DNA of 34,500 bases from a gamma proteobacterium L18 (GTDB lineage Bacteria > Pseudomonadota > Gammaproteobacteria > Pseudomonadales > Pseudomonadaceae): NCBI GenBank assembly GCA_000497835.1, contig KI547168.1, forward strand, positions 262,035-296,534, in the 5' to 3' direction. This document shows positions 27,452 to 34,500 of the stretch, in pieces; position 1 is the stretch's first letter; each line of letters starts with the position of its first letter. Position numbers and translations under genes: made by a program. Under the pieces are notes generated by a model, which ran no database searches, had not been told where the DNA came from, and worked only from the letters and a program-made list of their open reading frames with translations.

Positions 27452-27540
27452 CTGTAGCTGCCGAAGCCTGCGTCCGGCCCGACGCTGTATACCAGATGGA
27501 TCGCAGCGTCAGTGACGCGGCCTGGCGGCCGCTGCTACAG
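27452..27540. repeat. Imperfect REP doublet of a CTGTAGC...GCTACAG family
   Basis: CTGTAGCTGCCGAAGCCTGCG (27452-27472) and its imperfect inverse ending GCTGCTACAG (27540) enclose GACGCTG/CAGCGTC (27481-27510). It lies directly after the previous doublet, near the hbdH stop. Confidence 0.8.
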
Positions 27541-27560
27541 GGGATTGTGCGTCGTGTTTT

Positions 27561-28331
27561 CTACTGCGCCAGCCAGCCGCCGTCCATGTTCCACGCCGCG
27601 CCGCGCACCTGGCTGCCGGCCTCGCTGCACAGGAACAGCACCAGCTCGCCCAACTGCTCGGGCGTGACAAACTCCAGCGATGGCTGTTTCTCGGCCAGCA
27701 GGTCTTCACGGGCCTGCTGAAGGTCGACCCCCTTGGCCGCACGGTCATCAATCTGCTTCTGCACCAGCGGCGTCAGCACCCACCCTGGGCAGATGGCATT
27801 GCAGGTGACCTGGGTTTTCGCCGTCTCCAGCCCCACCACCTTGGTCAGGCCGATCACCCCATGCTTGGCCGCCACATACGCCGCCTTGCCGGTGGAGCCC
27901 ACCAAGCCATGCACCGAGGCGATGTTGATGATTCGCCCCCAGCCGCGCTCGCGCATACCCGGCAGCGCCAGGCGCGTGGCATGGAACACCGAAGACAGGT
28001 TGATCGCCATGATCGCGTCCCAGCGCTCCACCGGAAAATCCTCCACTGCCGCCACGTGCTGAATGCCGGCGTTGTTGACCAGAATGTCCACCGCACCGAA
28101 TTCCGCCTGGGCATAGGCGAACATCGCATCGATCTGTGCCGGCTGGCTGACGTCGGCCGGGTGGTGGCCCACCTTGGTGCCATGGGCGGCCAGCTCGGCC
28201 AGCACGCCCTGTACGTCACCAAAACCATTGAGGATCACGTTGGCACCCGCCGCCGCCAGGCCGTGGGCAATGCCCAGGCCGATGCCGCTGGTGGAACCGG
28301 TAACCAATGCTGTCTTGCCCTTGAGTGTCAT
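27561..28331 (-). CDS. hbdH: 3-Hydroxybutyrate dehydrogenase (SDR family)
   Basis: A 256-residue short-chain dehydrogenase converting D-3-hydroxybutyrate to acetoacetate with NAD. The Gly-rich motif TGSTSGIG, NNAG, and the catalytic Ser/Tyr/Lys set (NIASVHG, then AAYVAAKHG) are present. The sequence closely resembles known Pseudomonas HbdH (QHVAAVEDFPVERWDA, WVLTPLVQKQI, GGWLAQ end). ATG at 28331 follows GGAGG at good spacing. Only 13 bases separate it from the yejF stop, so it is likely co-transcribed with yejABEF, an unusual partner. Confidence 0.93.
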   Translation of the reverse strand: MTLKGKTALVTGSTSGIGLGIAHGLAAAGANVILNGFGDVQGVLAELAAHGTKVGHHPADVSQPAQIDAMFAYAQAEFGAVDILVNNAGIQHVAAVEDFPVERWDAIMAINLSSVFHATRLALPGMRERGWGRIINIASVHGLVGSTGKAAYVAAKHGVIGLTKVVGLETAKTQVTCNAICPGWVLTPLVQKQIDDRAAKGVDLQQAREDLLAEKQPSLEFVTPEQLGELVLFLCSEAGSQVRGAAWNMDGGWLAQ

Positions 28332-28344
28332 GTGGCAGCCTCCG

Positions 28345-29934
28345 TCAGGCGTGGGGCTCTGGCTGCACATGTGCGGCCAGCAGCAGTTCGCGGGTGTAAG
28401 GGTGCTGCGGCGCCTCGAACAGATCATGACTGGCGCCGCGTTCCACCACCTGGCCGTCCTTGACCACGATCACGTCGTGGGCCAGGGCCTTGATCACCGC
28501 CAGGTCGTGGCTGATGAACAGGTAGGTTAGCCCATGGTCGTCCTGCAGTTTGCGCAGCAGGGCGACGATCTGTTTCTGCACCGTGCGGTCCAGCGCCGAG
28601 GTGGGCTCGTCGAGCAGGATCAGGTCAGGCTTGAGCACCAGGGCGCGGGCGATGGCGATGCGTTGGCGCTGGCCGCCGGAAAATTCGTGGGGGTAGCGGT
28701 GGCGGCTGGCCGGGTCCAGGCCCACTTCCTCCAGCACCTTGATCACCCGCTGTTCGCGGTTTTCCACGTCGCACTGCACGTGCACTTCCAGGCCTTCGCT
28801 GATGATCTGCTGCACCGACATGCGCGGGCTGAGGCTGCCGAACGGGTCCTGGAACACCACCTGCATGCGCTTGCGCCACGGCAGCATCTGCTTGGGGTTG
28901 AGGCCGTCCAGTGGCTGGCCGTCGAAGCGGATACCGCCTTCGGAATCCAGCAGACGCAGGATGGCCTGGCCCAGAGTGGATTTTCCCGAGCCCGACTCGC
29001 CGACAATGCCCAGGGTCTTGCCCTTCTGCAGGCTCAGGCTGATGCCGTCCACGGCCTTGACGTAGTTGGGCTTGCGCAGGAATCCGCCGCTGGTGGCGTA
29101 CCACACCCGCAGGTTGTCGACGTCCAGCAGCGGCGGGCGTTCGTGGCGCGGCAGGGGCTCGCCGGCCGGCTCTGCGTTCAGCAGCACGCCGCTGTAGGGG
29201 TGTTGCGGGGTGCAGAACAGCGTCTCGGTGTCGGCTTGCTCGACGATCTCGCCGGCACGCATCACGCACACGCGCTGGGCGATGCTGCGCACCAGGTTGA
29301 GGTCGTGGCTGATCAGCAGCAGCGACATGCCCAGGCGTTGCTGCAACGACTTGAGCAGCGCCAGGATGCGCCGTTGTACGGTCACGTCCAGCGCCGTGGT
29401 GGGCTCGTCGGCAATCAGCAAGTCGGGCTCGCAGGCCAGGGCCATGGCGATCATCACCCGCTGGCGCTGGCCGCCGGACAACTGATGGGGGTAGGCCTTG
29501 AGGCGCTTTTCCGGGTGCTGGATGGCTACCAGGTGCAGCAGCTCCAGGGTGCGTGCCTGGGCCGCCTTGCCGGTCAGGCCGCGGTGCACCAGCAGGGTCT
29601 CGGCGATCTGCTTTTCCACGGTGTGCAGCGGGTTGAGCGAGGTCATCGGCTCCTGGAAGATCATCGCCACGCGGTTGCCGCGAATCTCGCGCAGGGTGCT
29701 TGCCGGGGCGCCCAGCAGTTCGGTACCGCGGTAGCGGATGCTGCCCTGGGTGAGCGTGCCGGTCTGCGGCAGCAGTTGCAGAATCGAGTGGGCCGTCACC
29801 GACTTGCCCGAGCCCGACTCGCCCACCAGCGCCAGGCATTCGCCGGCGCGGATGTCCAGGTTGAGGTCGTGCACCACCCGGTGTTCGTTGAACGACACGC
29901 TCAGGTGGCGGATTTCGATCAGGTTTTCGCTCAT
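28345..29934 (-). CDS. yejF: ABC transporter ATP-binding protein YejF (two ATPase domains)
   Basis: A 529-residue protein with two fused ABC ATPase domains. Domain 1 has GESGSGKS near 38-45 and [15 protein letters not shown]. Domain 2 has GESGSGKS in the second half and [15 protein letters not shown]. Length equals E. coli YejF. The pair energises a peptide/microcin-C-type importer with YejB and YejE. Its ribosome-binding site (TGAGG) overlaps the yejE stop; the ATG is 7 bases after it. Confidence 0.95.
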   Translation of the reverse strand: MSENLIEIRHLSVSFNEHRVVHDLNLDIRAGECLALVGESGSGKSVTAHSILQLLPQTGTLTQGSIRYRGTELLGAPASTLREIRGNRVAMIFQEPMTSLNPLHTVEKQIAETLLVHRGLTGKAAQARTLELLHLVAIQHPEKRLKAYPHQLSGGQRQRVMIAMALACEPDLLIADEPTTALDVTVQRRILALLKSLQQRLGMSLLLISHDLNLVRSIAQRVCVMRAGEIVEQADTETLFCTPQHPYSGVLLNAEPAGEPLPRHERPPLLDVDNLRVWYATSGGFLRKPNYVKAVDGISLSLQKGKTLGIVGESGSGKSTLGQAILRLLDSEGGIRFDGQPLDGLNPKQMLPWRKRMQVVFQDPFGSLSPRMSVQQIISEGLEVHVQCDVENREQRVIKVLEEVGLDPASRHRYPHEFSGGQRQRIAIARALVLKPDLILLDEPTSALDRTVQKQIVALLRKLQDDHGLTYLFISHDLAVIKALAHDVIVVKDGQVVERGASHDLFEAPQHPYTRELLLAAHVQPEPHA

Positions 29935-29941
29935 GTCGGCC

Positions 29942-30964
29942 TCAGGCGCGGGGGTCGAAGGCATCGCGCAATGCCTCGCCGATAAACACCAGCAGCGACA
30001 GCACCAGTGCCAGGGTGAAGAACGCCGTGAAACCCAGCCACGGTGCCTGCAGATTGTCCTTGCCCTGGGCGATCAGCTCGCCCAGCGAGGCACTGCCCGC
30101 CGGCATGCCAAAGCCCAGGAAGTCCAAGGCGGTGAGGGTGGAGATCGCGCCGGTGAGGATGAACGGCAGGTAGCTCAGGGTGGCGTTCATGGCGTTGGGC
30201 AGAATGTGCCGACGGATGATCTTGCCGTCATTCAACCCCAGGGCGCGCGCCGCTTTCACGTACTCCAGATTGCGCCCGCGCAGGAATTCTGCGCGCACCA
30301 CGTCCACCAGCGCCAGCCAGGAGAACAGCGCCATGATGCCCAGCAACCACCAGAAATTGGGCTCCACGAACCCCGACAGAATGATCAGCAGGTACAGCAC
30401 CGGCAACCCCGACCACACCTCCAGCAGACGCTGGCCGAACAGGTCGACCCAGCCGCCGTAATAGCCCTGCAGCGCACCCGCCAGGATGCCGATCAGCGAG
30501 CTGATCACCGTCAGGGCAATGGCGAACAGAATCGACACCCGCGCGCCATAGATCACCCGCGCCAGCACGTCGCGGCCCTGGTCATCGGTGCCCAGCCAGT
30601 TGGTGGCCGAGGGCGGGCTGGGCGCAGGCTGGGTCAGGTCGTAGTTGGGGGTGTCGGCGCTGAACGGGATGGGCGCGAAGATCATCCGCCCGCCGGCGTC
30701 GCTGATCAGTTTGCGCACGTAATCGCTGCGGTAATCGGGCTGGAACGGCAGCACGCCGCCAAACTCGGTTTCGGTGTAGCGCTTGAAGGCCGGGAAGTAC
30801 CACTGGCCGTGGTAACTCACGGCCAGGGGCTTGTCGTTGGCGATCAGCTCGCCGCCCAGGCTCAGGGCGAACAGGGCGATGAAAATCCACAGCGACCACC
30901 AGCCACGGCGGTTCTTGCGAAAGCGCTCCAGGCGTCGGCGCGACAGGGGAGACAGACGGTTCAT
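29942..30964 (-). CDS. yejE: ABC transporter permease YejE
   Basis: A 340-residue inner-membrane permease of the DppC/OppC type. An N-terminal helix (WWSLWIFIALFALSLGG), a periplasmic loop, then the binding-protein-dependent transport domain with NWLGTDDQGRDVLARVIYGARVS and the EAA loop (RALGLNDGKIIRRHILPNA). ATG at 30964 overlaps the yejB stop by one base (TGATG), so translation is coupled. Confidence 0.95.
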   Translation of the reverse strand: MNRLSPLSRRRLERFRKNRRGWWSLWIFIALFALSLGGELIANDKPLAVSYHGQWYFPAFKRYTETEFGGVLPFQPDYRSDYVRKLISDAGGRMIFAPIPFSADTPNYDLTQPAPSPPSATNWLGTDDQGRDVLARVIYGARVSILFAIALTVISSLIGILAGALQGYYGGWVDLFGQRLLEVWSGLPVLYLLIILSGFVEPNFWWLLGIMALFSWLALVDVVRAEFLRGRNLEYVKAARALGLNDGKIIRRHILPNAMNATLSYLPFILTGAISTLTALDFLGFGMPAGSASLGELIAQGKDNLQAPWLGFTAFFTLALVLSLLVFIGEALRDAFDPRA

Positions 30965-32025
30965 CAGGCGCTCCTCCCGGCGAAGTCGATGCGCGGGTCG
31001 ACCAGGGTGTAGCACAGGTCCCCGGCCAGTTTGATCAGTAGGCCGAACAGCGTGAAGATAAACAGGGTGCCGAACACAATGGGGTAGTCCCGGGCCACGG
31101 CCGCTTCATAGCTCAGCCGTCCCAGCCCATCAAGGGAGAAGATCACCTCGATCAGCAAGGAGCCGGCAAAGAACACGCTGATGAACGCCTGGGGCAGGCC
31201 GGCCACCACCAGCAGGATGGCGTTGCGGAACACATGGCCGTACAGCACGCGGCGTTCGCTGACGCCCTTGGCGCGGGCAGTGATCACGTACTGGCGGGTG
31301 ATTTCGTTGAGGAACGAGTTTTTGGTCAGGATGGTGAGGGTGGCAAAGCCGCCGATCACCAGCGAGGTGATCGGCAGTACCAGGTGCCAGAAGTAATCGG
31401 CGACCTTGCCCAGGGTGGTCAGCTGATCGAAGTTGTCCGACACCAGGCCGCGCACCGGGAACCAGTTAAGCTCGGTGCCGCCGGCGAACAGCACGATCAG
31501 CAGCATGGCGAACAGGAACGCCGGCATGGCGTAGCCGATGATGATCGCCGTGCTGCTCCAGATGTCGAAATGGCTGCCATGGTGCACCGCCTTGCGGATG
31601 CCCAGCGGGATCGACACCAGGTAGGTGATCAGCGTGGCCCAGAAGCCCAGGGACAGGGTGACGGGCATCTTGTCCAGGATCAGGTCGGTGACCTTGGCGC
31701 CGCGGAAGAAACTGTTGCCGAAGTCCAGGGTGGCGTAGTTCTTCACCATCAGCCACAGGCGCTCGGGGGCGGGTTTGTCGAAGCCGTACTGGCGCTCGAT
31801 GTCCTTGATCAGCTTGGGGTCCAGGCCGCGGCTGGCGCGCGAGGCGCCCTGGGCCGAATCGCCGCCGCCACCGCCGACGTTGACGCCGCCCAGGCCCTGC
31901 AAGCGGGCAATGGCCTGTTCCACCGGGCCGCCGGGGGCGGCCTGGACGATGACGAAATTGACCAGCAGGATGATCAGCAGGGTGGGCACGATCAGCAGCA
32001 GGCGCCGCAGGGTATAGGCCAGCAT
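30964..32025 (-). CDS. yejB: ABC transporter permease YejB
   Basis: A 353-residue inner-membrane permease of the DppB type. It starts [19 protein letters not shown] and has the conserved EAA-type loop ([21 protein letters not shown]). A Gly-rich insertion ([15 protein letters not shown]) follows the first helix, where it probably forms a flexible periplasmic loop. ATG at 32025 overlaps the yejA stop by one base. Confidence 0.95.
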   Translation of the reverse strand: MLAYTLRRLLLIVPTLLIILLVNFVIVQAAPGGPVEQAIARLQGLGGVNVGGGGGDSAQGASRASRGLDPKLIKDIERQYGFDKPAPERLWLMVKNYATLDFGNSFFRGAKVTDLILDKMPVTLSLGFWATLITYLVSIPLGIRKAVHHGSHFDIWSSTAIIIGYAMPAFLFAMLLIVLFAGGTELNWFPVRGLVSDNFDQLTTLGKVADYFWHLVLPITSLVIGGFATLTILTKNSFLNEITRQYVITARAKGVSERRVLYGHVFRNAILLVVAGLPQAFISVFFAGSLLIEVIFSLDGLGRLSYEAAVARDYPIVFGTLFIFTLFGLLIKLAGDLCYTLVDPRIDFAGRSA

Positions 32026-33872
32026 CAGTGGGCCTCCTTGGCATGCAGTTCGGCCATTTGTGCGTTGGTCAGCGGCGTGGTGCTGACTTGCCACCAGGAT
32101 TCGGGGGCTTCGTCATAGGGCGCCGGGTGGGCGGGGATGCCGAAGCGGTTCCACCACACGGTGGAGGTGCCCGGTGGGTAGTAGTTGGGGATCCAGTAGT
32201 AATTCCACTGCAGTACGCGGTCCAGGGCGTGGGCGTACTCGGTCATGTCGGCTTTGGTGCGGGCGTTGACCAGGCCCTTGATCAGGGTGTCCACGGCGGG
32301 GTTCCTGAGCACCATGTAGTTGTTGGAACCGGTGTCGGTGGCGGCCGCCGAGCCGAAATAATTCAGCAGTTCCATGCCCGGCGAGGCGGACACCGGGTAG
32401 CCGGTGATGATCATGTCGTAGTCGCGGGCCATCAGGCGGTTGATGTACTGGGAGGCGTCGATGCGACGGATCTGCAGGTCGATGCCAATCTGCGCCAGGG
32501 TGCGCTTCCACGGCAGGATCAGCTTTTCCAGGCCGGCCTGGCCGTTGAGGAAGGTGAAACTCAGCGGCTCGCCGGCGGCGTTCACCAGGCGGTCGCCGTC
32601 CGGGTGCCAGCCGGCGTCCTTCAATAACGCCAGGGCCTGCAGCTGCTTGTCGCGGATAAAGCCGCTGCCATCGGTGCGCGGGGCCTTAAATACCGTGGTG
32701 AACACCTCGTCGGGCACCTGGCCACGCAGCGGTTCAAGAATCTTCAACTCCGCTGCGTCAGGCAACTGCCGGGCGGCCAGCGGGCTGTTGGCGAAGAAGC
32801 TTTGCTGGCGGATGTACATGCTGCGCATCAGCTGGCGGTTGGTCCATTCAAAATCCCACAGCAGGGCCAGGGCCTGGCGCACGCGCCGGTCCTTGAACAC
32901 CGGGCGTTGCAGGTTGAACACGAAACCCTGGGCCGACTGCAGGCTTTGCGGCGCCAGATGCGCGCGTTGCAGGCGGCCGTCGTCCAGGGCGGCGCTGTTG
33001 TATTTGATGGTGTAACCGGTGGCGGAGAATTCGCGGTTGTAGTCGAAGGCGCCGCCCAGCAGCACCTGGCGAGCCACCTCGGTGTCGCCGAAGAATTCCA
33101 CGGCAAACTGATCGAAGTTGTACAGGCCGCGGGTCACCGGCAAGTCCTTGGCCCACCAGTCTTTGTTGCGCTGGAAGGTGATGCTGCGGCCGTTGTCCAC
33201 CTTGCCCACGGTATAGGGGCCGCTGCCGGGCGGGGCTTCGAAGCCGCCGCCGTTGGCGAAGTCGTGGTCTTTCCACCAGTGCTGGGGCAGCACTGGCAGT
33301 GAGGCCAGGTCCAGGGGCAGGCTGCGGTTGTCGCTGGCGCTGAAGTCGAAGCGGATTTGCCGGGGGCTTTCGATCACCACGTCTTTCACTTCGGCGAACT
33401 GGGTGCGAAAGCGCAGGCTGCCCTGGGTCATCAGCAGGTTGAAGGTGAATTTCACATCCTCGGCCGTGATTGGTACGCCATCGCTGAAGCGGGCCTTGGG
33501 ATTGAGGTAGAAGCGCAGGGACAGGCCGTCGTCGGCGCGCTCCATTTTCTCGGCGATCAGGCCGTACACCGTGTAGGCCTCGTCCAGCGAACGCAGGGCC
33601 AGGGGCGAATACAGCAGGCCGTCGACCTGGCTGACGCCGGTGCCCTTGTCGATATAAGGCAGCAGGTGGTCGAACTGGCCAAGTTCCAGCGCCGAGCGGC
33701 GCAGGCTGCCACCCTTGGGGGCGTCGGGGTTGACGTAGTCGAAATGCTTGAAGCCTTCGGGGTACTTGGGCGGCTCGCCGTACACGGTCAGGGCGTGCTG
33801 GGGGGCGGCGAAGGCGCTGGGAACCATCAGCAAGTGGGCGGTCAGCAGGAAAAGGGCAAAAACCGAGCGCAT
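32025..33872 (-). CDS. yejA: Periplasmic solute-binding protein YejA (family 5)
   Basis: A 615-residue periplasmic binding protein for oligopeptides or peptide-like compounds; E. coli YejA serves microcin C uptake. A signal peptide ([23 protein letters not shown]) precedes the family-5 fold ([30 protein letters not shown]..., later [14 protein letters not shown]). It is the first gene of yejABEF-hbdH. AAGGCAGACA precedes ATG. No specific substrate can be read from sequence. Confidence 0.94.
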   Translation of the reverse strand: MRSVFALFLLTAHLLMVPSAFAAPQHALTVYGEPPKYPEGFKHFDYVNPDAPKGGSLRRSALELGQFDHLLPYIDKGTGVSQVDGLLYSPLALRSLDEAYTVYGLIAEKMERADDGLSLRFYLNPKARFSDGVPITAEDVKFTFNLLMTQGSLRFRTQFAEVKDVVIESPRQIRFDFSASDNRSLPLDLASLPVLPQHWWKDHDFANGGGFEAPPGSGPYTVGKVDNGRSITFQRNKDWWAKDLPVTRGLYNFDQFAVEFFGDTEVARQVLLGGAFDYNREFSATGYTIKYNSAALDDGRLQRAHLAPQSLQSAQGFVFNLQRPVFKDRRVRQALALLWDFEWTNRQLMRSMYIRQQSFFANSPLAARQLPDAAELKILEPLRGQVPDEVFTTVFKAPRTDGSGFIRDKQLQALALLKDAGWHPDGDRLVNAAGEPLSFTFLNGQAGLEKLILPWKRTLAQIGIDLQIRRIDASQYINRLMARDYDMIITGYPVSASPGMELLNYFGSAAATDTGSNNYMVLRNPAVDTLIKGLVNARTKADMTEYAHALDRVLQWNYYWIPNYYPPGTSTVWWNRFGIPAHPAPYDEAPESWWQVSTTPLTNAQMAELHAKEAH

Positions 33873-33943
33873 TGTCTGCCTTGTTCGAATGGATGGAGTT
33901 AGATGCGCTTACAACCCTACCACCAACGCGTGCGCCGTTCACA

Positions 33944-33972
33944 AACAAAACGGCCCGCACAAGGCGGGCCGT
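33944..33972 (-). terminator. Intrinsic terminator after the second parvulin gene
   Basis: On the minus strand ACGGCCCGC (33972-33964) pairs with GCGGGCCGT (33958-33950), then TTTGTTT. It separates the parvulin gene from yejA, whose promoter must lie in 33873-33943. Confidence 0.9.
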
Positions 33973-33989
33973 CAGTCAGCAGGGCAGGA

Positions 33990-34271
33990 TCAGTCCTGGC
34001 GGCTGGTGACTTCCAGCAGGTGGTAGCCGAACTGGGTCTTGACCGGGCCCTGAACGGTGTTCACTGGGGCGCTGAACACCACGGTGTCGAATTCCTTGAC
34101 CATCTGGCCTGGGCCGAACGAACCCAGGTCACCGCCCTGGCGGCTGGATGGGCAGGTGGAGTTGGCCTTGGCGACTTCGGCGAAATCGGCGCCGCCTTCG
34201 ATCTGGGCTTTGAGTTCGTTGCACTTGGCTTCGGAGGCAACCAGGATGTGACGGGCAGTGGCTTTGGCCAT
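33990..34271 (-). CDS. Parvulin-type peptidyl-prolyl isomerase (second copy)
   Basis: A 93-residue single-domain parvulin without signal peptide. ATARHILVASEAKCNEL, NSTCPSSRQGGDLGSFGPGQMV and KTQFGYHLLEV are the PpiC signature with the active-site Cys. It is clearly homologous to the copy at 23569-23844 but well diverged. The start at 34271 is chosen for MAKATARHIL. A longer in-frame ATG at 34415 would run through the REP element and is rejected. Upstream lies the large palindrome. Confidence 0.94.
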   Translation of the reverse strand: MAKATARHILVASEAKCNELKAQIEGGADFAEVAKANSTCPSSRQGGDLGSFGPGQMVKEFDTVVFSAPVNTVQGPVKTQFGYHLLEVTSRQD

Positions 34272-34340
34272 GGGGGAATACTCCATAAAACGTAAAGAGG
34301 GCAGCGTACCGCACTTTGGGGATTGAGTCGCCTGCTTCCC

Positions 34341-34500
34341 GAGCTTCGCTCGGTCCCACACCTTTCGCGGCAGTGGTGTCAGGCAGGCAAAGCACTTAGC
34401 CCTTGGAGGCACCACAGGTGGGCCTGCAGTGCCACCAAAAGCTAAGAGCTTTGCTACATTGACACCACTGCCGCGAAAGGTGTGGGACCGAGCGAAGCTC
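34341..34500. repeat. Large near-palindromic REP-type element cut by the window edge
   Basis: A perfect 41-base inverted repeat, 34341-34381 against 34460-34500, encloses 78 bases that continue the palindrome with 27 of 39 positions pairing (for example CAAAGC-A-CTTAGC with GCTAAG-A-GCTTTG). The outer parts are the GAGCTTCG...GGTCCCACA REP core. The right arm stops exactly at the window end and may extend further. Confidence 0.92.

Noticed and set aside
28332..28427. Upstream start for hbdH inside yejF
   Set aside because: The shorter start has GGAGG and the family N-terminus; the extension overlaps yejF and has no homology-like features.
28534..29985. A 483-codon plus-strand open frame opposite yejF
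   Set aside because: Antisense shadow of a clear two-domain ATPase; Gln/His/Ala-rich translation of the kind produced by complementing GC-rich coding sequence.

Overview
The window reads as chromosomal DNA of a Pseudomonas, most likely of the fluorescens/putida lineages rather than P. aeruginosa. The reasons are a high-GC codon pattern, a complete fap functional-amyloid operon, a YbiT-type ABC-F ATPase, a yejABEF transporter, a DUF1652 protein, and many short inverted-repeat (REP/REPIN) elements of several families in the intergenic gaps. No rRNA, tRNA, CRISPR array, prophage, integrase or intact insertion sequence was found. This is mostly core-like sequence with a few lineage-variable loci.

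Layout. (1) 195-464: a small conserved hypothetical gene. (2) 790-7207: the main locus. A sigma-54 activator (790-2115, +) faces the six-gene fapABCDEF operon (7207 down to 2258, -), with a REP doublet between the convergent ends. A good -24/-12 promoter lies just upstream of fapA, and a strong intrinsic terminator sits between fapC and fapD. FapC and FapB are the fibre subunits, FapA a partner/chaperone, FapD a C39-like cysteine protease, FapE a secreted minor component and FapF the trimeric outer-membrane export pore. (3) 7523-9606: a NadR-like nucleoside kinase, then uppP (undecaprenyl-diphosphatase) overlapping a DUF1294 membrane protein. (4) 9929-11882: a YjbR-like gene overlapping a LysR regulator, divergent from an FMN-dependent azoreductase. 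(5) 12098-17750: a secreted alpha/beta hydrolase, an MFS exporter, ybiT, a small Cys-rich protein, an SRAP (YedK) protein and a small membrane protein. (6) 17849-20977: a LysE exporter and a convergent autotransporter adhesin. (7) 21092-22278: an orphan terminator that may end a small RNA, and a decayed ligD (NHEJ ligase) remnant. (8) 22626-27307: a DUF1652 gene, a four-TM protein, a parvulin, a PAS/PAS hybrid sensor kinase and a divergent PilU-type retraction ATPase. (9) 27561-34271: a tight yejA-yejB-yejE-yejF-hbdH operon and a second parvulin. The window ends inside a large near-perfect palindrome.

Several genes relate to the cell surface and attachment (Fap amyloid, autotransporter, PilU, UppP), but the sequence does not show that they are co-regulated. 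The best-supported regulatory proposal is that the sigma-54 activator at 790-2115 drives fapABCDEF. The least-explained structures are the 160-nt palindrome at the right edge, the orphan terminator and hairpin next to the ligD remnant, and paired operator-like sites upstream of fapA and of the NadR-like/uppP divergent pair.
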